A stretch of 16,552 bases of DNA from Leptolinea sp. UBA5366. GTDB lineage: Bacteria; Chloroflexota; Anaerolineae; Anaerolineales; Anaerolineaceae. Below the pieces are notes generated by a model. The model was not told the origin of the DNA, ran no database searches, and saw only the letters and a list, made by a program, of their open reading frames with translations. A program made the position numbers and the translations under genes. Within the stretch, counting starts at the first letter, position 1. Each line of letters begins with the position of its first letter. Location of the stretch: NCBI GenBank assembly GCA_002407845.1, contig DHPK01000010.1, positions 177,747-194,298 on the forward strand, given 5' to 3'. Shown here piece after piece: positions 7,080 through 14,877 of the stretch.

Positions 7080-7856
7080 ATGAACGAAACTCTTTCCCTG
7101 TTGATGAACCGGAAAACGGTTCGGAAGTACAGTGATCAGCCTGTTACTGAAGCCGTGAAACAGGCGATTCTGACTGCCACTTTTCGCGCCCCGACCGCTG
7201 GTGCGATGATGCTCTATTCTATCATCGATGTCATCGACCCGTCGTTGAAAGAGCAGCTGGCGATCAATTGTGATCATCAGCCTTTCATTGCGAAAGCGCC
7301 ATGGCTGCTGCTGTTTTTGGCGGACTATCAACGCTGGTTTGATTATTATGAAACTTCCGATGCAGCTTCCTTATGTGAAGCGTTTAATCGCCAGCCGCGG
7401 CAACCGCAGGAAGGAGATTTCCTGCTGGCGTGCATGGATGCACTGATCGCCGCTCAGACAGCAGTAGTTGCGGCTGAATCCCTCGGCGTTGGATCATGTT
7501 ACATAGGCGATATTATCGAAAACTATGAAAAAACGAAGATGCTTTTTAACCTTCCAAAATATACGGCACCGGTTGCCTTATTGTGTTTCGGCTATCCTGT
7601 AGAAGCGGAAAAAAAGCGAAAAATGACCAGCCGCTTTGATAAGAAATATATCTATTCAGAGAATCAATACCGGCGTTTTTCCGCGGATGAGCTGGCAGAT
7701 ATGTTCCCAGAGACTGATAAAAAAGCCGAAAACCCGTTTGCCGAGCTGCCCGTTGGACAGCAGAATTACATTCGAAAATTCACCGCTGACTTTTCAGTCG
7801 AGATGTCACGCTCAGCTCGGGAAATTTTGAAAAACTGGCAGTCTGATGAAAATTGA
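7080..7856 (+). CDS. Nitroreductase-family flavoprotein
   Basis: The 258-residue protein begins with the FMN-phosphate-binding pattern of the nitroreductase family (NRKTVRKYSDQPV, about 10-22). It continues with APTAGAMM (37-44), a central helix containing MDALIAAQTAVVAAESLGVGSCYIGDI (119-145; the family pattern is A..A...GLG..wiG) and VALLCFGYPVE (165-175). The C-terminal extension with RFDKKYIYSENQYRRF resembles NfsA/FRP-type members rather than the shorter NfsB type. These enzymes use NAD(P)H to reduce flavins, quinones or nitro compounds; the real substrate is unknown. Residues 214-258 form a charged tail of no recognised domain. It opens a plus-strand unit and overlaps the next gene by 11 bases. 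Confidence 0.88.
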   Translation: MNETLSLLMNRKTVRKYSDQPVTEAVKQAILTATFRAPTAGAMMLYSIIDVIDPSLKEQLAINCDHQPFIAKAPWLLLFLADYQRWFDYYETSDAASLCEAFNRQPRQPQEGDFLLACMDALIAAQTAVVAAESLGVGSCYIGDIIENYEKTKMLFNLPKYTAPVALLCFGYPVEAEKKRKMTSRFDKKYIYSENQYRRFSADELADMFPETDKKAENPFAELPVGQQNYIRKFTADFSVEMSRSAREILKNWQSDEN

Positions 7857-9939
7857 CCGTAAACTGGCGGAAAAAACACTGCTGAGCCTAATTATGCTCG
7901 GTGTGCTAAGCGGCGCGCTGAACGGTGTTTGGCAGCGCTACCGCGAATTCCTCAACCAGGGCAGTCTTGTCCCCTCTTTTCTGGTGATCGTCTTGCTGCT
8001 GATCGGCGGCGCGGTTTTCGCGGTGCTGCTGCTGTGGCTGCCTGGACTGCTGAAACCCTTCAACTGCTTGAAGCAGCTGCCTCCCAGTCTACGCTGGTTC
8101 GCTGCGATTGCTGTCATATTCCTGCCGATCGGACTCTATGCATTTCACCGCTGGAGCGAACCTTTTGGCAGCGTTTGGATCAGACTATTTCTAATCATTT
8201 TTGCATTGACGCTGGCTGCCTGGCTTGTCACGCCGGAGCCCGGGATTAAATTCGAGGCTGCGATTTCGGTCTGCCTGATTTTCAGCGCCGGATTAATGCT
8301 GGTGAACCAATTTCGAGACGTGACCGACTATCCATTCAGCATCGGCTGGTCGGAGGGGAACCGGATTTGGGATTATTCAGTCTTGTTCGGCAGGGATTTA
8401 TACAACTGGCCCCAAGATCAGCCAATTCCAGCTTATATTGATCTCGGCCGGCAAAGTCTTTGGGGATCGATATTTTTACTTCCGCATGTATCAATTCGCA
8501 TGATGCGCGCCTGGAACGGGATTCTGTTCACGCTTCCATACGCTCTCTTGGGCTGGGCGCTGCTGCGCCGCCAGCCGTCGCTGTCAAAATGGGTTTATGC
8601 CAGTGAAGTGCTTTGGACGATGCTTTTCTTGAATCAGGGACCAATCTACACACCACTTGTACTGGCAGCAATTCTTGTCGCGCTCGGGCAAAAACTGCCC
8701 TTCGGACTGAATTGCCTGATCGCGCTGCTGGCGGGGATGTATGCGATTTTATCGCGTTCCACTTGGATCGTCGCCCCCGCAGCGTTCGCAGGAATGCTGA
8801 CGCTTGCCAATCCGCGCAAGGGAAAACCTGTGTCCGAAAAAACGCGGTGGGTGCAAGCGATTTTGATCGGTCTCTGTGCGTTGCTTGGAGCCGTGCTATA
8901 TCTGAAAAATGACGCGATTCATCAGTTTCTGAGCGGACAGCCGGGTGAACAGGCTGCTGAATCCGCTTCTGCAGAAGGGTTTGCAGACGACGATCCGCGG
9001 CTGCTGAATGATCAGCTGCCAGCGGCAGCTGCCGAGGTGTCTGATGAGACCCCGGCTCTTTTCACACCGGAGTGGATCAAGTATTTCTTAGCCCGGCAAC
9101 CGCTGCTTTTTGATCGCCTCTGGCCAAATGAAACCTATAAACCGGGCATCGTGCTGGGGTTATTGACGGCAGTGCTGCCGCTGATCCTGATCCTGACGAA
9201 TTGGGATCGCCAAACCTGCCCTGCCATTTCCCCGCTGCAGCGGACAGCACTCGCGCTGGTTCTGATCGCGCTGCTGGCTGCTGGGCTGCTCATTTCGACA
9301 AAAATCGGGGGAGGGTCAAACTTGCATAATCTGGATATGTTCCTGATTGCGCTTGTGATTCTTGGCGCGATGGCGTGGAATGACGGAATGGGACTTTGGC
9401 TTGAGTCAAAAATCCGCTCCAGCCACTGGGTCAGCTGGATTGTGGTCGCTGCAGTCCTGCTTCCAACGCTGCCGATCATGTTGTCGATAGAGCCTAAAAA
9501 ATATCCAGCGGCGGAAACAACTGAAGATGCATTGGTACAGATTCAGCAAATGGTTGCGGATCACGAAAATCAAGAAATTCTTTTCATTGACCAACGCCAG
9601 CTGCTGACTTTCGGCAATGTTCCTGCCATTCCGCTGATCGCTGATTACGAAAAGAAATGGATGATGGATGAAGCGATGGCGGATAATGGCAAATGGTTTG
9701 AACCTTATCATAATGACTTGAAAAACCAGCGGTTTGGGCTGATTATCAGCGAACCGCTCTGGATAAAATTCCAGGGCGCAAGGCTAAACTTCAGCGAGGA
9801 GAACGACCTGTTCGTCAAGTGGGTGTCGATTCCGACGCTTTGTTATTATGAGCCATCTGAAACATTTCAGGAGCAAGGCGTCCAGATTTTGGTGCCTCGG
9901 GCTGAAAAACTGCAGCAGGAAGGTGTTGAATGTCCATAA
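7846..9939 (+). CDS. Polytopic membrane protein of unknown function (possible GT-C-like glycosyltransferase)
   Basis: The 697-residue protein has about 10-12 predicted membrane segments by eye, at about 11-28, 44-66, 84-100, 110-128, 138-154, 225-240, 251-262, 266-282, 287-303, 337-353, 433-451, 467-484, 497-511 and 529-547, some of which may be re-entrant. A loop at about 155-205 contains the striking SIGWSEGNRIWDYSVLFGRDLYNW, here split as SIGWSEGNR and IWDYSVLFGRDLYN. An acidic Ala/Glu/Asp-rich loop occupies 365-405, a motif KIGGGSNLHNLD lies at 486-497, and a soluble tail of about 150 residues follows 548. Acidic residues in the first loop and the overall layout recall GT-C glycosyltransferases or O-antigen-type polymerases, but no diagnostic motif settles this. 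I associate related proteins with Anaerolineae. It overlaps the nitroreductase gene and precedes murI by 28 bases, consistent with an envelope role. Confidence 0.75.
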   Translation: MKIDRKLAEKTLLSLIMLGVLSGALNGVWQRYREFLNQGSLVPSFLVIVLLLIGGAVFAVLLLWLPGLLKPFNCLKQLPPSLRWFAAIAVIFLPIGLYAFHRWSEPFGSVWIRLFLIIFALTLAAWLVTPEPGIKFEAAISVCLIFSAGLMLVNQFRDVTDYPFSIGWSEGNRIWDYSVLFGRDLYNWPQDQPIPAYIDLGRQSLWGSIFLLPHVSIRMMRAWNGILFTLPYALLGWALLRRQPSLSKWVYASEVLWTMLFLNQGPIYTPLVLAAILVALGQKLPFGLNCLIALLAGMYAILSRSTWIVAPAAFAGMLTLANPRKGKPVSEKTRWVQAILIGLCALLGAVLYLKNDAIHQFLSGQPGEQAAESASAEGFADDDPRLLNDQLPAAAAEVSDETPALFTPEWIKYFLARQPLLFDRLWPNETYKPGIVLGLLTAVLPLILILTNWDRQTCPAISPLQRTALALVLIALLAAGLLISTKIGGGSNLHNLDMFLIALVILGAMAWNDGMGLWLESKIRSSHWVSWIVVAAVLLPTLPIMLSIEPKKYPAAETTEDALVQIQQMVADHENQEILFIDQRQLLTFGNVPAIPLIADYEKKWMMDEAMADNGKWFEPYHNDLKNQRFGLIISEPLWIKFQGARLNFSEENDLFVKWVSIPTLCYYEPSETFQEQGVQILVPRAEKLQQEGVECP

Positions 9940-9967
9940 AAAATAGTCAGCAAGGCAGGACGGAATC

Positions 9968-10792
9968 ATGACCGGGGAAAAAGCACAGTCGCCAATAGGC
10001 ATTTTTGACTCGGGTGTGGGCGGGCTGACAGTGATGCGCAGGCTGATTCAGGCAATGCCGGAAGAGAACATGGTTTATTTTGGCGACACGGCGCGCGTTC
10101 CTTACGGCAACAAGTCACAGGAGACGATCATTCACTATACGCGCCAGATCATCCGATTCTTGCAGTCCAAATCGGTTAAGGCTATTGTGATCGCGTGTAA
10201 CACTGCCAGCGCTTTTGCGCTTGAAACCGCCCGAAAAGAGACTGACTTGCCGATTATCGGCGTGATCGAGCCAGGAGCGGTCGCTGCAGTGGGCGCTACC
10301 CGCAACAGAAAAATTGGTATCATCGGCACCTATGCCACGATTAATTCTGGCGCTTATGAAGCCTTTCTAAATCAGATCTCACCCGATTTGATCATCACCA
10401 AGAAAGCCTGCCCTTTGTTTGTTCCGTTCGTCGAAGAAGGCATTGTTGAAGATGAGCTAACCGACGGCATTATCAAGCGATATCTTGAAGAAGTCAGGAA
10501 TCAGGGTGTCGACACGCTGCTGTTAGGCTGTACGCATTATCCTTTGTTGAAACCGGCAATTGAAAAATTCATGGGGGAAGAGGTGGTGTGTGTTGATCCG
10601 GCATTGAACACTGCCGAAAAATTGCGCGCCATTCTGACCGAAAACCGATTACTAAATCGGCTTGGGGCGGGAGATTCCCCCCAATATGAGTTTTATGTGA
10701 GCGATTATGCTGTCCGGCTGTCAGAGTTTGCTGACAGAATTATGCCGTTTCCAATTGATGAGATCAAAAAAATCGATATCGAATCCTTCTGA
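9968..10792 (+). CDS. murI: Glutamate racemase
   Basis: It interconverts L- and D-glutamate, providing D-Glu for peptidoglycan. The 274-residue length is typical. The two catalytic cysteines are present, C77 in ACNTAS and C188 in LLLGCTHYPLL, along with the substrate-binding motifs IGIFDSGVGGLTV (10-22) and FGDTARVPYG (38-47). EPGA (101-104) also fits. ATG 9968 is preceded by AGGA at a 7-base spacing. The gene follows the membrane-protein gene by 28 bases and is probably cotranscribed. Its presence implies that the organism makes peptidoglycan. Divergent Asp/Glu racemases exist, but the GCTHYP and ACNTAS context is that of MurI. Confidence 0.97.
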   Translation: MTGEKAQSPIGIFDSGVGGLTVMRRLIQAMPEENMVYFGDTARVPYGNKSQETIIHYTRQIIRFLQSKSVKAIVIACNTASAFALETARKETDLPIIGVIEPGAVAAVGATRNRKIGIIGTYATINSGAYEAFLNQISPDLIITKKACPLFVPFVEEGIVEDELTDGIIKRYLEEVRNQGVDTLLLGCTHYPLLKPAIEKFMGEEVVCVDPALNTAEKLRAILTENRLLNRLGAGDSPQYEFYVSDYAVRLSEFADRIMPFPIDEIKKIDIESF

Positions 10793-10837
10793 TGTATTTG
10801 AGCTGGTTTTATCGCAAGTATTCCATGTGTCACGCAT

Positions 10838-10867
10838 TTGATTAATATGGTTTCATGTGCTGATAAA
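10838..10867 (+). promoter_or_regulatory. Candidate promoter for the aldose epimerase gene
   Basis: TTGATT (10838-10843) and GATAAA (10862-10867) are separated by 18 bases, followed by a strong ribosome site (GAAGGGGA) before ATG 10891. No terminator is visible between murI and this point, so some readthrough from murI is possible. Inferred from sequence alone. Confidence 0.4.
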
Positions 10868-10890
10868 ATACCAAACGAAGGGGAATAAAA

Positions 10891-11850
10891 ATGTACGGAT
10901 ACAAATATGATAATCATCTGATCCTCAACCAGCCAATGATTGAACTTTGGCAGGAAGAGAATGGGGAACGGGTTGCGGAAGTATGGATTTTACCTGAGTA
11001 CGGTGCAAATCTGTGTCGCTTTAAAGTAGATGGCTTCGATTATATTTTTCCGGCTCCTGAGGAAGTGGTCGATTTGCGCCACTATGGCACACCGGTTCTT
11101 TATCCATTTCCAGGCGTGATTAAGGATCGGAAATTCACTTTTGATGACACGCTTTATCGGTTTCCTGGCAATCGCGGGGATATTTTCCGGCATGGATACG
11201 TTATGGGAGAAAAATTCGCTTTTTCCGAACCGATTGTCGCTGATGATTCTGTCACATTGAAAACCAGTATCGAGATTGTTCCGAATCACCCGCTCTACTT
11301 CCTGTTTCCGATTATTAATCGGCTTGACATGAATTTCACGCTCAGAGACCGCAAGATCAGGATTGACGTCAAAATAACGAATAATGATCCTCAGAAGCGC
11401 TTCCCATTTGGCTTCGGTCTGCACCCCTACCTGAACATCCTGGGTTCAAAGGATAAGATAAAAATTCAGGTTCCCATGAAAAAATGGCTGAACCAGCAAA
11501 CCGGCGAACTGCTGGATCCCGCTGAAAGTCCGGCAGATCTGCGCCAGCCGACTGCTATTGATGACCTGGTGATTGATGAAGTCTGGACTGGCATGGTTCC
11601 TGACAAGCCCCAAACGCTGACATATGAGGAGATTGGCAAGCGCTTTGTGGCGCAGACAAGTGAAATGTTCACCCACAGTGTGATTTATCAGCCGCAGGAT
11701 TCGCCTTATATCTGTCTGGAGAATTGGACCAGCGCTCACAATGTCCATAATCTGCATCAGGAGGGAAAGACTGAAGCAGCTCACCTGATCATTTTGAATC
11801 CTGGAGAGAGCATTTCCGGCAGCGTTGAATATCGGATTGAGTCGATCTGA
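10891..11850 (+). CDS. Aldose 1-epimerase-like protein (galactose mutarotase family)
   Basis: The 319-residue protein has the galactose mutarotase-like beta-sandwich pattern. It shows GANLCRF near 38-44, FRHGYV with H101, FGFGLHPYLN with H178 as the candidate catalytic acid, and CLENWTSAHN with E277 as the candidate base; His-His-Glu is the family's catalytic set. Mutarotases interconvert alpha and beta anomers of aldoses; other members act on glucose-6-phosphate or related sugars. The usual galM motif around the last Glu reads xxExWT, which fits, but N-terminal conservation is weak, so the exact sugar is unknown. The start is well supported by GAAGGGGA upstream. It ends at a strong terminator and appears to be monocistronic, with galK about 7.5 kb away. 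Confidence 0.85.
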   Translation: MYGYKYDNHLILNQPMIELWQEENGERVAEVWILPEYGANLCRFKVDGFDYIFPAPEEVVDLRHYGTPVLYPFPGVIKDRKFTFDDTLYRFPGNRGDIFRHGYVMGEKFAFSEPIVADDSVTLKTSIEIVPNHPLYFLFPIINRLDMNFTLRDRKIRIDVKITNNDPQKRFPFGFGLHPYLNILGSKDKIKIQVPMKKWLNQQTGELLDPAESPADLRQPTAIDDLVIDEVWTGMVPDKPQTLTYEEIGKRFVAQTSEMFTHSVIYQPQDSPYICLENWTSAHNVHNLHQEGKTEAAHLIILNPGESISGSVEYRIESI

Positions 11851-11874
11851 TTTGAAAATCTAACCTGTATGTTG

Positions 11875-11904
11875 AGTGCCTCAGTAGAATGAGGCACTTT
11901 TTTT
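11875..11904 (+). terminator. Rho-independent terminator after the epimerase gene
   Basis: A perfect 9-bp stem, AGTGCCTCA (11875-11883) and TGAGGCACT (11890-11898), closes a GTAGAA loop and is followed by seven T. Read on the minus strand it lacks a T-run, so it serves only the plus strand. The last T's touch the stop codon of the convergent MATE gene. Confidence 0.93.
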
Positions 11905-13225
11905 ATGCTTTTTGCCCCAATATAGCAGAATTTCGCCGGTAATAAAGGATAAAAATCGTTGCACATAAGACCCAGGTGATTGGAAAACTGACAATGACCA
12001 TGCGCACATCGTTCCAGAAACGGGTCATTGTTGTCACCCACAGCACGCGTACACCTGCAATCGAAAATAGCGTGATTAACATCGGCGTGGTCGAATTGCC
12101 TGCTCCGCGGATGGCGCCGCTCAGCACTTCGGTGATGTTATGAACCCAATAAAGAGGCATCAGAACGAACATCACTTGAACCCCTTGATCGAGCACAGCC
12201 TGACTGTTCGTGAAAAGCCCCAGCAGCTGATAACGGAAGAGCAGCACGCTGGCGCCCATGAGAACTGAGAGGCTTATTGCCATTTTCAGCCCGGCTTTAA
12301 CGCCTTCATGAATCCGATCAAAGCGCCGTGCGCCAACATTTTGGCTGACAAAAGTTGTGACCGAGAGACCGAATGCGTTCATTGAGGCGTAAATCAGTCC
12401 GTCAATTCGGTAATAAGCTGCGGTTCCTGCCATTGCGATCGGACCGAAAAGATTGACATACGTTTGAATCAGCGTATTGGCGATCGAATAAAGCGATGAC
12501 TGGATGCCGGCCGGCACGCTGATCCGGATAATTGTTTTCAAAACAGGCCGGTCAATATTCATCTTGTGCCACTCCAGCCGATCGACGCTATTTGACAGCG
12601 TCAAGCGTGCGATCACCCAAACGGCTGAAATCAGCTGCGATATGCCGGTTGAAATCGCTGCGCCGGCAACGCCCATTTCCCAGACTGCGATCAGGAAATA
12701 ATTGGCAACGACATGAAAAATTCCGGAGAACAGCAGGATCATCATCGGTTCGCGGGAATTTCCGAAAGCACGCATGATGCCAGCGCCGACATTATAGACC
12801 AGCATCGGGATCATGCTCAGAAAGTATATCTGGAGATAGATTTTTGCCGGGACAAACACTTCAGGTGGGGTTTGCATTAGCTTAAGAAATCCAGGTGCCA
12901 GCAGCCAGCCGAGGATCGTCAGGATGATCCCTGCCAGAAAAGAGGTCACAATTGACGTATGTTTCGCTTTCTCCATCCGCTCAACATCGCCAGCGCCGAA
13001 ATAATTGGCGACAACGACGCCTGCGCCTGCTGATAAGCCGAGGAAGAAGCCGACGAAAAGATTGATCAGCGAGCCGGTCGAGCCGACGGCAGCGAGTGCA
13101 AAATCATCGACATAATTTCCGACGAAGAGGGCATCGACGGAGCTGTAAAGCTGCTGCAGGACATTGCTGAGGAAAAGCGGGAAAGCGAAAAACAGGAGTT
13201 GTTTCCAAATAACTCCCTCGGTCAT
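11903..13225 (-). CDS. MATE-family multidrug/organic cation exporter
   Basis: The 440-residue protein has about 12 hydrophobic segments in two homologous halves. It opens with the typical MATE start MTEGVIWKQLLFFAFPLFLS and continues NVLQQLYSSVDALFVGNY and FVGFFLGLSAGAGVVVANYFGAGD. The equivalent second-half signature is AMAGTAAYYRIDGLIYASMNAFG with FVSQNVGARRFDR. MATE proteins export drugs, metabolites or cations in exchange for Na+ or H+; the substrate cannot be predicted. ATG 13225 is chosen because it gives the family start. A GTG at 13303 would add 26 Arg/Lys-rich residues unlike MATE N-termini, and a minus-strand TATTAT at 13285-13280 would lie inside that extension. It is convergent with the epimerase gene; its stop sits in that gene's terminator T-run. 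Confidence 0.92.
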   Translation of the reverse strand: MTEGVIWKQLLFFAFPLFLSNVLQQLYSSVDALFVGNYVDDFALAAVGSTGSLINLFVGFFLGLSAGAGVVVANYFGAGDVERMEKAKHTSIVTSFLAGIILTILGWLLAPGFLKLMQTPPEVFVPAKIYLQIYFLSMIPMLVYNVGAGIMRAFGNSREPMMILLFSGIFHVVANYFLIAVWEMGVAGAAISTGISQLISAVWVIARLTLSNSVDRLEWHKMNIDRPVLKTIIRISVPAGIQSSLYSIANTLIQTYVNLFGPIAMAGTAAYYRIDGLIYASMNAFGLSVTTFVSQNVGARRFDRIHEGVKAGLKMAISLSVLMGASVLLFRYQLLGLFTNSQAVLDQGVQVMFVLMPLYWVHNITEVLSGAIRGAGNSTTPMLITLFSIAGVRVLWVTTMTRFWNDVRMVIVSFPITWVLCATIFILYYRRNSAILGQKA

Positions 13226-13619
13226 GGCACGAAACTCTTTTATTCGAGCATTTTTAGTCCGCACTTGATCATGATTCCTATAATATTTTTGAGTTCTGCG
13301 CACCGGGATTATCGCCAGCGAAGACCTCGATCAAATTGTAACAAATCTATCAGGTAATAAAGCAATGAAGATACAAATGCCGGTTTTAAGGCTGATAGCG
13401 GAAGGACATTGGGGAAGAACACTTTTTCGGCTTGAATTATAAAAAGCTGTTAATCTTATCGAAAAATTAGTAAAATAGAAATTCCTGAGATTTCAAGTAT
13501 AGAAAAGAAACGGCATCAGGTAACAGAGATAGAGTTTTGAGATTAAAAAGAAATATTTTTTAAATTGTGAAGATTTCACCCACTAAGTGCGCGATCCGAA
13601 CTGCGATAATTTTTAAAAT
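13226..13619. other. Gene-poor AT-rich gap upstream of the MATE gene
   Basis: About 390 bases contain no convincing gene, RNA or repeat. The minus-strand TATTAT at 13285-13280 is a possible -10 for the MATE gene. A 25-codon ATG frame on the plus strand from 13364 has no ribosome site or recognisable product. A short inverted repeat (GTGAA and TTCAC, 3-base loop) near 13568 is too weak to call. Confidence 0.5.
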
Positions 13620-13653
13620 AAAGAAAGCGGATCCTTCAAGATTCGCTTTCTTT
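13620..13653 (-). terminator. Intrinsic terminator after nagB
   Basis: Arms 13620-13633 and 13640-13653 form a 14-bp stem with one G-T pair and a 6-base loop. On the minus strand it lies 29 bases beyond the nagB stop and is followed by ATTTTAAAAATT, a modest T-run. On the plus strand it is followed by four T, but no plus-strand gene runs into it. Confidence 0.85.
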
Positions 13654-13681
13654 TACAGATACCCAGGAGTTTTGAATAGTT

Positions 13682-14437
13682 TCAGCTGATGGATTTAGGA
13701 AATTCTGCCCGGATCAGCGTCAGCGCGGCTTCGTCCGCTACCACTGTCAGGTGACGATGCAGCTGCAGGACGGAAGCAGGGACTTCCGGTTGGATTTTGC
13801 CGAATAATGATCTTTTTAGAATTTCTGCCTTGCTTTCACCAGTCGCCAGCAACAGAACCTGTTTCGCATTCATGATGGTGCCGATGCCCATTGTGATGGC
13901 ATGTGTTGGCACTTCATCGATGTGATTGAAAAACCGTTTGTTGACCTCGCGGGTGTTTTGCGCCAGCTCGACTGCATGGGTGACAGACGGAAAATAGTCC
14001 GTTGGTTCGTTGAAACCGATATGACCGTTCTGCCCGATGCCCAAGAGCTGCAGCTTGATGCCGCCCCAGCTTTTGATCAGTTCTTCATAATCTTTGCAGG
14101 CTTTTTTCACGTCCGAGGAAATTCCATTTGGAACCTGTTTGTTGGCAGGCTGGATGTTTATCTTCGAAAAGAGATTTTCTGTCATGAAATAACGATAACT
14201 TTGCGGATGATCTGCTGCCAGACCGACATACTCATCCAGATTAACGGATCTGACGGAAGAAAAATCAATCTCTCCATTTTCATAGCGTCGGATCAGATCC
14301 CGATAAAGCGGCAGCGGGGTGGATCCGGTTGCCAGTCCGAGAACGCAGTCCGGCTGTTCATTAATCACTTCCTGAAAAATGGCTGCTCCGATTTGCCCGG
14401 CTTCGTCCGCATTTTTAGCTGCAATGATCTTTAACAT
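13682..14437 (-). CDS. nagB: Glucosamine-6-phosphate deaminase
   Basis: It converts glucosamine-6-phosphate to fructose-6-phosphate and ammonia, channelling amino sugars into glycolysis. The 251-residue length matches the shorter Bacillus-type NagB (E. coli 266). Motifs: LGLATGSTPLPLY (33-45), SVNLDEYVGL with catalytic D68, and GIGQNGHIGFNEP (133-145) with H139 and E144. N137 replaces the Asp of the E. coli enzyme (D141), as I recall is common in Firmicutes-type NagB. THAITMGIGTIMNAKQV follows. The C-terminus is short and lacks the allosteric extension. ATG 14437 is preceded by a perfect AAGGAG. No nagA or transporter is adjacent. The gene has its own promoter with a palindromic element and its own terminator, so it is probably a single-gene unit. 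Confidence 0.96.
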   Translation of the reverse strand: MLKIIAAKNADEAGQIGAAIFQEVINEQPDCVLGLATGSTPLPLYRDLIRRYENGEIDFSSVRSVNLDEYVGLAADHPQSYRYFMTENLFSKINIQPANKQVPNGISSDVKKACKDYEELIKSWGGIKLQLLGIGQNGHIGFNEPTDYFPSVTHAVELAQNTREVNKRFFNHIDEVPTHAITMGIGTIMNAKQVLLLATGESKAEILKRSLFGKIQPEVPASVLQLHRHLTVVADEAALTLIRAEFPKSIS

Positions 14438-14467
14438 GAGTGAAATTCTCCTTGATCCGATTGTTTA

Positions 14468-14480
14468 TCCTATTATAGGA
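14468..14480 (-). promoter_or_regulatory. nagB promoter -10 inside a palindrome (operator-like)
   Basis: On the minus strand TCCTATAATAGGA is a 13-base palindrome with a perfect TATAAT in its centre (14477-14472). Transcription would start near 14465, leaving a short leader with AAGGAG. No good -35 is found at 16-18 bases, hinting at activator or repressor control. The flanking TTGTCCT half-site recurs upstream. Confidence 0.5.
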
Positions 14481-14583
14481 CAATTTGTGCGAATAAACTG
14501 TAAAGAGAAAATCGAATAGGCTGGAAAATAGTTTTCGGTAAAATCCCAATTGTCTTTGATATTTCAAACAGATCAAGCAGTTG

Positions 14584-14609
14584 TTGTCCTTTCCGAATTT
14601 GCAGGACAA
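14584..14609. repeat. Inverted repeat TTGTCCT-12-AGGACAA upstream of nagB
   Basis: TTGTCCT (14584-14590) and AGGACAA (14603-14609) are perfect 7-base inverted arms with a 12-base spacer. A third AGGACAA lies at 14477-14483 next to the nagB -10, and a near match TTGTCTT at 14550-14556. They look like regulator half-sites. The rest of the gene-free stretch 14490-14781 holds only a 7-bp hairpin (CTCCCAT and ATGGGAG, 14649-14674) and no convincing gene. Confidence 0.4.
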
Positions 14610-14781
14610 TTGAGTGTTTTAAACGCTGAAAGCAGGGAAAGAAAGAGACTCCCATATTAGATAGAAGATGGGAGGTAATGAAATTTTGTCATTCGTTGCT
14701 CTCTCGCTAAAGAAAAAATCCTTAATTTACTGATAAAAGAAAAATTGCTGGAAAAAGAGTTGTCGGCTCGTAATAGCATGA

Positions 14782-14807
14782 AAAAATCGACCTGCTGGTC
14801 GATTTTT
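14782..14807 (-). terminator. Intrinsic terminator after the hydroxyacid dehydrogenase gene
   Basis: Arms AAAAATCGACC (14782-14792) and GGTCGATTTTT (14797-14807) form an 11-bp stem around a 4-base loop. On the minus strand it lies about 70 bases after the stop at 14878 and ends in six T. It is also T-rich on the plus side, so it could work both ways. Confidence 0.9.
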
Positions 14808-14877
14808 ATCAATGCCAATGCGGATTTGTAATTGGGTCATCTTATGGGAATGAATCCCGATGCTGATCCGTGTCTGC

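Noticed and set aside
10822..10860. Direct repeat CATGTG at 10824-10829 and 10854-10859 before the epimerase gene
   Set aside because: Six bases repeated once, 30 bases apart, is expected by chance; no inverted symmetry supports an operator.
13223..13303. GTG 13303 as the MATE start
   Set aside because: The extra 26 residues are Arg/Lys-rich and unlike MATE proteins, while ATG 13225 gives the standard MTEG start.
14012..14040. Asn in place of the catalytic Asp in the NagB motif GIGQNGHIGFNEP
   Set aside because: It differs from E. coli D141, but I recall Asn here in many Firmicutes-type NagB proteins, so it is not a sign of inactivity.
13901..14434. 177-codon plus-strand open frame antisense to nagB
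   Set aside because: nagB carries all family motifs on the other strand; the antisense product resembles nothing.
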